NCBI GenBank assembly: GCA_003864495.1
Contig: ML133454.1
Location: 1,025,149 to 1,089,148, forward strand
Length of the DNA stretch: 64,000 nucleotides
Source: Nemopilema nomurai
Taxonomy: Eukaryota > Cnidaria > Scyphozoa > Rhizostomeae > Rhizostomatidae
Direction of reading: 5' to 3'
The translations under genes and the position numbers were made by a program. Every line of letters starts with the position of its first letter. Positions within the stretch are counted from its first letter, which is position 1. Below are positions 54,601-64,000 of this stretch, piece after piece. The notes beneath the pieces are model-generated. The model saw only the letters and a list, made by a program, of their open reading frames with translations, was not told the DNA's origin and ran no database searches.

Positions 54601-57600
54601 GCGGATTCACTTACAAGAATCAAGCTTCTTGGCATATGGTGGCAGTGTTGTTGGCCGTGCAGTGGCTATTTGACAAAAAAAATTAAATGCTTCATGTGAG
54701 AACTTTGCTGAAAATCCTGTCTGGAATTGTAAAGCCAAGCACCAACCAATGTGTTGAGACTTGCTACAGTTCAGTTTTTGGTTAATCAAAAGAATCTAGT
54801 TCTCTACAGCAAACCAATACAAGTCAATATTTCCCACCGCTTGTTAGCGACATTTGGATGTTTATATCGAAAAAGCATGGACTGATATCATTTATAATGA
54901 AGTGATTCTGACTCAAGCTGGAGACATCATATGTAGACACTGCTAGGCACCTAAATGAATTTACATCTACTACTTGCATTTACAGCAGGCGAGTGATCGA
55001 CAATTTCACCTACTTGGGATTATTTTGCACTCGTCAACACAGCTGGCTTTGCAAATAACCAGCAGTCTCTTGTGCTTCTTGCAGTATCCTAAAGCACTCC
55101 ATTGTTTGCAGAATCGATACTTATCGGTGCAATCTGTGGAATAAGGAGGAAAATCGAAAGAGGAACATTAAGCATTATATTACTATTGGATGTTGAAAAA
55201 GATGCAAAGCAGGGAATTTGACCAATTTCTTTACATTTACTTAACAGGGTGCCTTTTGGTTATCACGCCTTTCAAACTTGGGTGGATGTTTATGCAAGAC
55301 AGACTATATTTTCATAATTGTGAATTGTGAATTTCATCGGCCATTAATTCTTGCACACAACCACACATTGACGACAAATTAGAAAATTGCTGGCTTGCGT
55401 GATAGAGAACTTGTTACCCTCCAAGCTTGTGCAATCAGAGTTGCTGTACCACCCTTAAACGTTACCACCGAGGGCTTGGATAAGGCCAGCCAAGGATTTT
55501 CACATCTGGGCCTGTGACTTGCAATTCCGTCACCATTCCAAATTCCACCTTTCGAAAACTGATTAATCATCAGTACTTTTTGCTGCATCGGTTGTATTAC
55601 ACAAGCTCACACGTGCTAACTAACTTCATCTTATAAGAACCCCTTACAAGCGTAACGAGAAACATCTAATAGTGTAAAGTGTTTAGCTTTGTTTCAGCAT
55701 ATACTGGAATTGTTCTTCGTGTAGCAAAAGAGGTATGTTTTACTTCCGTGAAGCGATCTGTCGTGCAATCCTTGGGCCTATACTGCTCGCTTGATCAATA
55801 CTGCGCTATGACCTGCATAAATTGATCAGTCATCTAACTGCATTATTTCTTCGCGGGGTAAAAAACTGATTTAGATTTTGTCAGACATTTTTAAGCCTAC
55901 ATAAGGCCTAAGCTTATCGAAGAACGGCCACAGCCACGTAGCTCCTTCTCATTTTCCGTGAGGGAGCTTAGCGCCCATTTTGAATCCAGATAACTTCAAA
56001 CAGCTTGTTTGTTATCTGATAAAAAGGCATCTCGAACTCGAAATTGATTTAGCCAGCTACACTCGAGATTTGAGGGAAGTCTTTCAGGGCTTTCCCATAT
56101 TTTTAGTTGTGCTCAAAAAGAAATGGAAGATTCTTTTATAACTTGATTTTCCTTCCATCGCTTTTTTGTCACAATTATCACCGTCAAATGAGAAGCAACA
56201 ACTAACCTTCACGTATCTTAACGGTAGCTGGTGAATTACCTGAAAGATATATTACGAAATTAGTCAATTCCAGAGTTATGAAAACGCATTATTTAAGTTG
56301 ATCTGGTTTCAGAAAAAAAAGTTTTCAAGTTTTTATCACTACATTTTTCCCAGCAAATAGAACACTTTTTTATCCTAGATATACAGTACTCGTCATACGA
56401 CACTTCTATTTGATGAATGCTACATTTCATGCTATTAATTACAAGGCTTTATTAAAAGACTAGAAACTTTCTTCTTAATCGTAAACTTTATCATAGATGC
56501 CATGTTGGGATGACATTAGCCATGGATTCAATAAAGAAAGGCAAAATTCCTCAAATTTTCCATAAGTTTTCCATGAATTTCATCATATAGATTTTACCAA
56601 TTATTGAGACTAGAATAAGAGATAAGAAGCGTTCATCCAGTCTTACGTTTGGCACAAGATGGATCGCAGCTCTCTTGGCATTCGATCTTAATCCAGGGGA
56701 TGGAGCAGTGACCATTGCTGGCCCGAATTTTGCAAACTTTCCCCACATCACGGCACCTCTCTGGAATGAAGCAGAACAGTAAGCTTCAAACCATATGCAG
56801 CAGGCGTCATACCCACCGCTACTGACTCACTCACTAAAACTCATTTAAAGTTTCTTCAGTATAAATAAGGCTCTAAACATACAATTCTATAGAAATTAAG
56901 AAGATAAGTAACCCATTGCAATTTTGCAGAGAAGCTCTAGAATAATGAGCCTGTGTCTCTAGAAATCTGACATCGAGTTCATCTTTTAAAAGGAATTAGG
57001 CATTGTTAATAGAGACGTGGATCCGACTGTTTACGTTATCTGAAAATATCAGCCAATCAGATGAAGGCTCTTCTCTGCCAAGTGTCTCATCAAATGATCA
57101 GTATCGGTTTAAAACTTGTCACGGTGCGCCATCTTTCTTTTCAAACATGTGATTAGTAAAACGGATATACGCTTGCGTTTTTCGTCTTACATGGCGATCT
57201 ATTTATGCAACAGTCGTTTTATTGATACATATTTTTCGTAATGCTGTGAGATTTTCTTCTAGATGATTTACACAAAGGCATACTTATTAACTTCTTTTTC
57301 TTCTTGCAGCCACCACAACTTCGCTTGCATGCAACAGCTAGTCGACTTCTGGAACAGTAGCCCATTCGAGCCCAAATTGGACAACTTTGATATTGATTCT
57401 TGCAACTCTCTGAAGCAGAATAAAAACCCTGGTAAGTTGCGACATCAGGATTCCCAGCTCTAAATTGTCACTGAATGTAAAGGCAGATTGTAGTATAGAG
57501 TCAAAGAAAATTATTCACATGGATAAAATCCGACGTGATGGATCTGTGGTAAAAGGTTAATGAGAAACGTGGAGAAACGCCTTCGTATTCTTGACCTAAG

Positions 57601-60600
57601 TTAATTAGGTGTTCCCTTAACTGGTGTCTGAGCAATAGATGGACATAGATACCGTCAGTCTTTTGACCGCATCCCATGTGACAAGACGTCTTACAATTCT
57701 CGTCGACGAATCTGTCGCGGCCACAATAGCCAGCTGCCGCCCACTCTGGACAGCGGCTGTTCCTGTCTACGCACCCTGAAACAGCAGAACGTGCCCTTAA
57801 AAGCCTGTGCACATATTCGCGTTTGCCATCCGTTGGGATCAGTATGAAATTTACATATAGCCTTCAATGGAACTAGTGGCAATCAATAGCAAAGCGAAAT
57901 AATTAACCTTTAGTCACGAGGGCAGGAGGGACAGCTTTCCTGATACAGGGGTCTCTTGCTCTAAATATTTACCAGGCTCTAGCATAAAAGGAGAAAACCC
58001 TCATACAAATTGTCAACTTTCTCCTACGCCAAGCCAAAGGCACACTTTTTTAACAGCGTTTTAGCATTTGTATTGAGAACACTGTACTGGAGCGTCTATC
58101 AGAAATCATTCGAAGACTACTCTCATTCGAAGCAGTTATTACATCACATACACGCTGCAGGGTTTACATCCGAATTGCTTAAGCAGTAATAAGGCTTGAG
58201 ATAAGCTTCAATCTTAACGGCCAAGGTCTTCCTTTGATTGACTGACTTTTGGAAGGTTGTGGTGTGTACTATCGTTAAGAAAAGTTTCATCGCCTCTGTT
58301 TCTTTTTTAAAAAAGTGACATCATCTTTATATGAATCGGAAGTCATAATATGACCCACAATCTATGTATGTATCAACCAGTGAATCCTCAATAGAGACAC
58401 ACCCACCTTCTAGGTGATCACGGGAGACGGGTATGTTGCGTGGTTTCTTTCTCTTGGCACTTGCAAACTCTGCAAGCAAATGTCAAACATTGTATGTCTC
58501 AAAATAAAGCATCTTGGCAAATTGAGGAATAGCATTTAGGCATGTAGAGATAAAGCATGTTGGCAAGCAAATATCAAGCATTTTGGCATATGAAGATTTA
58601 GCATTTTGGCAAATGAAGACTTAGCATTTTGGCAAATGAAGACTTAGCATTTTGGCAAATGAAGACTTAGCATTTTGGCAAATGAAGATTTAGCATTTTG
58701 GCAAATGAAGACTTAGCATTTAGCAATAAAGCCTTGCCTAACACTGCAGTTCATCTTGTGCTCAAAAGTACAAGGCAAATGTTAACCTGACAATAAAATC
58801 AAATAGCACTCTCTGTAATGGCATTCTTTCTTCTAGAAGAAGTGGACTCTTAGAGGCAAGCAATGCTCTTGTCAATGCACCCGTATTGGTCAGTACTCAC
58901 TTGGCGGCTGACAGTTGTAAAGAACACTAACTTGCAAGGCATCGAGTGAGCTGATCTTCTTGTACGGTATACCCTTCACCAGCTGCAGAGCAAGCATTGT
59001 GCGGCGTCCGCTGTTTGTAAATGCGTCCCAAGGGTAATGCATTATGGAGGAGTAATCGTAGGGGCCAGAGGAACCGTCTGTGTCATCAACCGTTCTGAAG
59101 GAGGAGCGCTCGACTGTGGGAAGATCGTTATAGACAACAGTAAGATATTTGCTGATAAGCTCTAAGTGTGTTATCCAAAACAAATTCGGGTGGACTCATT
59201 TGACAGTGCTGTGGATATACAGGGTACAAACAACTAATTTCAAAGGGAAAGGAAGTATATATGAAGCACACCGACCAATGGCAAGTGTCCAACTACTATT
59301 TCACGTGGTCACTTTCACTAAATATAGCGTGCGATGCGCCTGCGAAACTACTTCACGTGCTCAGTGACAATGTGACTACATTGCGCATGCTCTGTACAAT
59401 GCAGTTTTAACATGTGCTTGATTTGTGCTTGATGTGTGCTTGATGCGTGCTTGGTTTGTGCTTTAATTCCCGTTAACGCTTCGTAATGAAAATCCAATAT
59501 TCTGTTGCAACTTGGTGTAAGACTGCCTATAACTATGGTCCGAAAATCAAGAAAAATCACGCACGTGTTAGCTAGGAGTGTTAGCAACAGGTTGAACTCA
59601 CGTGCATCGATATTTTGCCAGAAAATCTGCACATAATCGCTTCTATCGATCCTGTTTTGGGGATGCCACAATCCGACCACGTGACCAACCAGATGGGATA
59701 TCACGTTGCGGTACTCGCAGCCGTGGCCGACAGATATCAAGCTCGGACCGTCAACTCGGCCTTGGCTTGCCCAACAGCTGCAGTGGATAAATCAAGGCTG
59801 GTTAATATAAGGCTGGTTAATAAAAGGCTGGTTAATATAATGCTGGTTGATATAAGGCTGGTTAATAAAAGGCTGGTTAATGTAAGGCTGGTTAATGTAA
59901 GGCTGGTTAATATAAGGCTTGTTAATATAAAGTTGGTTAATACAGGGCTAGTTAATATAGAGCTGGCTAAAATAAGGCTGGTTGATATAAGGCTGGTTGA
60001 TATAAGGCTGGTTAATATAAGGCTGGTTAATAAAAGGCTGGTTAATATAAGGCTGGTTAATAAAACTCTGGTTAATATAAAGCTGGTTAATACAGGGCTG
60101 GTTAATATAAGGCTGGTTAATATAAGGCTGGTTAATAAAAGGCTGGTTAATATAAGGCTTGTTAATATAAAGTTGGTTAATATAAAGTTGGTTAATACAG
60201 GGCTAGTTAATATAGAGCTGGCTAAAATAAGGCTGGTTGATATAAGGCTGGTTGATATAAGGCTGGTTAATATAAGGCTGGTTAATAAAAGGCTGGTTAA
60301 TATAAGGCTGGTTAATAAAACTCTGGTTAATATAAAGCTGGTTAATACAGGGCTGGTTAATATAAGGCTGGTTAATATAAGGCTGGTTAATAAAAGGCTG
60401 GTTAATATAAGGCTTGTTAATATAAAGTTGGTTAATATAAAGTTGGTTAATACAGGGCTAGTTAATATAGAGCTGGCTAAAATAAGGCTGGTTGATATAA
60501 GGCTGGTTAATGGGCTTCTAAATGTCTGGCCTTAAGGCTGCTTAACTTGGTCTGCCGACGAAAAGGTCACGGTCATTGAGAGCTTTCATCCTCAATCGTT

Positions 60601-62698
60601 TCTAAATGTCTAGTATTGATTCTGATTTTTAAAGACATTTCTGAAGAAACAGGCAAGGTTGGGCGGGGTCGAGTGGAGAATTTTCAAGGAAAGCACCAAA
60701 TTCTCAGCAGAAGTACTCTTTTTAGTACTTACTGGCAGTTTTCTGAAATGGGTACATAATTTCTCTCCGGCATTTGTACTGCAGGCGTCCCTGCATCCAC
60801 CGAGAGCAAAATAGCAAAGCGGTCAAACATTAACATTTGAACGTATTTGACGCCTGACAGGTCATCGTCGTTAATCAGAATTCCACTATTGGAGGTAAGT
60901 CAATCTAGCCTGCCCAGCTTGGCATAACTAGTAGGTCAAAATAAGAGAACATTCCAGAATTGACAGATTTAAGAATATCCTCATAATAGGTGTCTGAGCT
61001 CTAGAATAAGCTCCTCACTAGGTCTAAACTTGAAAGGCTCTATCTAGCATCTGAATCCTGGATTTACTAAAGTATTTAATCTTAAAGCAGCCTCTTCAGC
61101 AAATAATTTTATTGACAAATGAACCAATTTTCAGCTATTGAGATTGTCGACTTTATTTTGGATTAGTTGTATTACCTGCTATCTCTGAGGAAAACAAGAT
61201 AATCCTTCTCCGTTGTTCTTTTAATAAACTTTATGCATGTAGCTGTCTGCCATTCTTTTATCGATGCATCTATTACTGCTAAAGCCCGGGGCATATTTTC
61301 TGCAAAGAAAATTATTTTCACCAAAAAACATATCTACGAATGACTTTAGCATCTATAATATCTTTATGTTTGTTTGATACATATTCAGAACGTATCCACT
61401 TCATGTATATCTAATATATCTATACAGTGGAATTATCTCAGATAGACGCTTTTACAGTGTCTTTCGTATATCTAGCATATAAACTTCGAAAGAGGATCTT
61501 TCTACGCAACTTACATCCATCAAAACAGTCTCAAGTTATGAGCTTCAGTTATTGCTTCTTTGGAGGGTTACGATTTTTTATCATCTTGATTCAAAAATCT
61601 TTCCACTTCGACGAATGCTGCTGAAAATTTTTCTAAAGCCTAATCTTCTTCGATAAAGCAAATGCCGTTGACAAAAGAGCTTTCTAGAAGCAAAAGATGT
61701 ACATACTCAAACTGCAGTCGATGTGGTAGGGAATGACGGCTTTGGGCCAGTAAAAGATGCGTCTTTCAGAACCTCTTGTTATGCCGCTCATGTCCAAGCT
61801 CTTTCTCCACGACTCCTGCTGCCCTGGTGTGAGCATTGTGTCCCCCATAGACAGATCACGTGAGATTGGGGGGCTTTCCAGGGGGTCTACAAGTTATTGC
61901 TCGAAGTTAGCATGTGTTTTTGTCTGCATGTCTAGGCATCTTCAATGATTATTTTATAGATTCGTCTTCTTTAAATTAACGTGCAATTAACTAAACACTG
62001 ATTTATCTTTGCAAATAACAAATGTATGTAAAGCATATTCTTTCAGAAAGCGTTTACTCTATGAGGATCGTTGTGATGCATCTCATTCTAATGCATGTTT
62101 CCAACATTTTTAGGGCATTCGTTCGACCAAGAACATATCAACGAGCCTAGCTCAAGTACGGCAGCGTGGTTGTCAACGAAGGCCAGAAATGTTTTCTACC
62201 TGATAAAAAGGTTGGTTTTCCTAGCTCTACAAAATCTAGTCTTGAAACCAGTCTAGCTATAGACGTTGATAACTTGTGCTGACTATATATATTATAATTT
62301 TGATGTCACAGCTCATTGGACGCAGCTTTTTATGTTTTCTTAGAAAGCCACGTCGTGCCTCTCTAACTGGATGGACGGGACAGGGCCTTGATATCGAGAC
62401 TGCCCCGTCAAAAGGCGACGTATGATACCGAATGTCTTCACTGCTGCATGCAAGGATGGCAAAACAAACTCTTTTGATTTGAAACTAGCACTGAAAGTTA
62501 ATTAGCTTGCAACAGGCTAGAACAGTGAAGCATAGCCATTCATACCGTAACTCACCAGCTGCTTACTAACTCACCTTTGGCTCCATATGGGTATGGTACA
62601 TTGATGCCATACGGGTCTAATTTCACAGTCACCGTTAACGCCTCGAGATAGAATTGGACACTGCTCAGCAGAAAAAAGTGCAACGCCGCTAGTCTCAT
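51668..62698 (-). CDS. Secreted astacin-like pseudoprotease with four ShK domains and a discoidin domain
   Basis: Minus-strand exons: 62698-62575, 61886-61707, 61299-61176, 59777-59602, 59113-58901, 58469-58407, 57775-57653, 56760-56647, 56239-56207, 55133-55014, 54665-54615, 54333-54268, 53725-53588, 53069-52980, 52547-52386, 52131-52034, 51802-51668. All junctions are in phase, giving about 669 residues. Order: signal peptide (MRLAALHFFLLSSVQF); propeptide with an MGD switch; astacin domain from WPKAVIPYHI (about residue 88); Met-turn SIMHY (224-228); four six-cysteine ShK domains starting near 295, 337, 385 and 466 with short basic or Thr/Pro linkers; one F5/8 type C domain (CANPLGISYGG ... 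WLQVDLGRN ... LRMELYGC) to the stop. The zinc motif reads HLVGHVVGLWH: the three histidines are kept but the catalytic Glu is Leu172 (codon CTG at 59690-59692), so proteolysis is unlikely. It may act as a binding or matrix protein. The small linker exons are the least certain. Confidence 0.88.
53941..54225. repeat. 15-bp minisatellite, 19 copies
   Basis: Unit TATTCTATGTTGTCA in 19 nearly identical tandem copies; only two carry a change (TATTCTTTG). It lies in the intron between exons 54333-54268 and 53725-53588 of the astacin-like gene. The + strand is open through the array (SYSML repeats), but this follows from the 15-bp period and is not a gene. Confidence 0.97.
58577..58722. repeat. 23-bp minisatellite, about 6 copies
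   Basis: The unit starts AGCATTTTGGCAAATGAAG and is 23 bp long. Six good copies are flanked by decayed ones back to about 58505. It lies in the intron between the astacin C-terminal exon and the first linker exon. Confidence 0.92.
59794..60511. repeat. 15-bp minisatellite with 255-bp higher-order repeat
   Basis: About 48 copies of a unit like AAGGCTGGTTAATAT. Variant units recur in a fixed order: GGGCTAGTTAATATAGAGC occurs at about 59945, 60200 and 60455, a constant spacing of 255 bp (17 units). The array lies in an intron of the astacin-like gene and ends 14 bp from the acceptor of the exon that starts at 59777. The + strand reads as one long open frame of VNIRL-like pentapeptides, explained by the period. 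Confidence 0.96.
60733..60853 (-). other. Candidate duplicate of astacin exon 3 (alternative or decaying)
   Basis: An open stretch of 121 nt is bounded by a TCAG acceptor and a GTAAGT donor, with entry phase 1 and exit phase 2. Exon 3 of the gene (61299-61176) is 124 nt with the same phases. The 3' half reads PERNYVPISENC, like the YI-x-I...GC segment before the active site of astacins. The usual helix Trp and Cys of exon 3 are missing here. It could be a mutually exclusive exon or a relic. Confidence 0.45.
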
Positions 62699-64000
62699 CT
62701 TTCCCTAAAAATTAAAAGAGAAATCGACCCTTTGATACTACTACTGCACGAAAGAAGGCATCACGGGTGCATTAGATTGCTAAAGACCCTTAATTGAAAC
62801 ATGGCATAAAACAAATTTCAATCACTCAATTGCTACTGTATAAAAGTGTGATAAAAAGTGGAAATTTGTCTATTAAGTTTCACCAGCATTGCTGTGGAAT
62901 TGATCTATTCAGTTGTTTCCCTTCAAGCATTACGCTTACGTTTGAGAGACAGACCAAGAGCACCTTTGAGTCAGCGAGTGTCCAGTTTTGTAATCCTATA
63001 TCCGCTGTACAACCAAATGGCTGATATAACACGCCTGCAACAGTCTCTAGTCGCTACCACGACAAACGAGATTAGGTATTGGGCCGTCTTCTAAAGCTGA
63101 CAGTAAGTGAAGATCGCCCATTGGAGAGCTGACATTCTCAAATCATTGCCCTGAAACATCTCAAACTCAAACGGAGTGATTAATGCAAAGCTCCTGATCT
63201 TAAAACCACTGAGAATTTCAACCTTTTGCAAATAGTTTCTATTTCAAATCAATTATCCACCCCAGGGACTTTCAAGGATAGAGCCTCCTTTGACTCATCT
63301 CAATCTTAACTCGCTTAAATAATTACAAATATTCTTCCTTAATTGAGTGGAGCGCGCAGGTTGACCTCCTCCATGGTTTCCAATTTCTAATTTTAGAAGC
63401 ACGCTGAACAGCAAGCAATTCAGACTGATCCCATTAGCTTTGAGCAGTCTGGAAACAAGATATACATCACATAGGGTTTATTATGTTGTAGCAAGTCATT
63501 TTTTATGTCATCTGTAAAAGGAATGTCGAATAATGTGTTTGGCAGATTTTCCCGAGGTCCCTTTGTTTAGTTGTTTTGAGATGGCGGAGATTAAAAAGAG
63601 ATCAAATTGGACGTCTTGTAAAGAACATTTGCTTGAGTATGATGTATTGTCTGATGTCTAGACTAAGAAATACTTGGAAAATAAAGCATAAGCTGAAAAG
63701 TCAGAAGGAACGGATGAATTCCACAGAGGTGTTGTTACAGCACTTAACCAGAGTTGAGCGTAAAAGTTACGTCAGAAAAAGATCTCTCTTTGTTAGTGTC
63801 CATTACTGCAAGCCAAACTGTCAAGCACTACCTTGTTCAAGACCAAGAACCTAGAAGGCATTCACGTTAGTCCTTTGCAGAGGTAAAGTACTTGGGAAAT
63901 AACAAGCGGGCTTCTGCACTTATAATAGTGGAAACGATAGCAAAAGAAGAAGTCTGCTTATTTTGAGCATCAGCAAGACCTTTGTATTATTTATGCATAT
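62699..64000. other. Upstream region of the astacin-like gene, no other gene recognised
   Basis: Probably the promoter and 5' UTR of the minus-strand gene that starts at 62698. A broken frame near 63580-63850 (+) starting MAEIKKRSNWTSCKEHLL shows frameshifts and no known domain; it may be a decayed transposon or retrogene piece. Confidence 0.45.

Noticed and set aside
57263..57440. Plus-strand exon-like block between a TTGCAG acceptor and a GGTAAG donor
   Set aside because: It lies inside an intron of the minus-strand gene, has no known domain and no partner exons.
59615..60535. 306-residue open frame made of VNIRL-like repeats
   Set aside because: It is the translation of a 15-bp minisatellite; a period divisible by three keeps a frame open without selection.
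63576..63854. Basic 92-residue frame as a gene
   Set aside because: Frameshifts, no domain and low-complexity basic composition; likely debris.

Overview
The window reads as nuclear DNA of a cnidarian, most likely an anthozoan. The signs are AT-rich sequence, intron-rich genes with canonical GT-AG introns, a secreted protein carrying several ShK domains, and many decayed transposons and minisatellites. Species cannot be named from the sequence. Nothing here looks prokaryotic. Gene models were built by hand from reading frames, splice signals, intron phase and family motifs. All coding exons join in phase except where stated.

Layout. 1-6.5 kb: no gene recognised. 6.5-8.1 kb (+): two-exon rhodopsin-class GPCR. 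12.2-18.8 kb (-): complete nine-exon alanine aminotransferase with a mitochondrial-type N-terminus. 20.9-24.5 kb (-): penta-EF-hand protein of the PDCD6/ALG-2 family, with a splice anomaly. 26.3-30.8 kb (-), perhaps to 32.4 kb: receptor tyrosine kinase with a Frizzled-type cysteine-rich domain, a membrane span and a kinase domain. 34.7-38.6 kb (-): complete PMS2 mismatch-repair endonuclease. 42.4-49.7 kb (+): PABPN1, with a nested pair of DNA transposons in intron 3. 51.7-62.7 kb (-): a 17-exon secreted protein with astacin, four ShK domains and a discoidin (F5/8 type C) domain.

The most unusual locus is the last one. All three zinc-binding histidines of its astacin motif are present, but the catalytic glutamate is leucine, so it is probably a pseudoprotease. 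It also has a second candidate exon that matches exon 3 in phase and almost in length, suggesting mutually exclusive splicing or a decaying exon duplicate. Three minisatellites lie in its introns, one of them 14 bp from a splice acceptor. Its C-terminal half is a chain of phase 1-1 exon cassettes.

The genes are mostly unrelated housekeeping and signalling genes and do not form one pathway. Mobile DNA is concentrated in introns and intergenic gaps: a 1.4-kb hAT element with a perfect 8-bp target duplication about 270 bp upstream of PABPN1, a foldback-like element with two inverted copies of its transposase 3' end, LINE reverse-transcriptase remnants, and several short hairpin elements.
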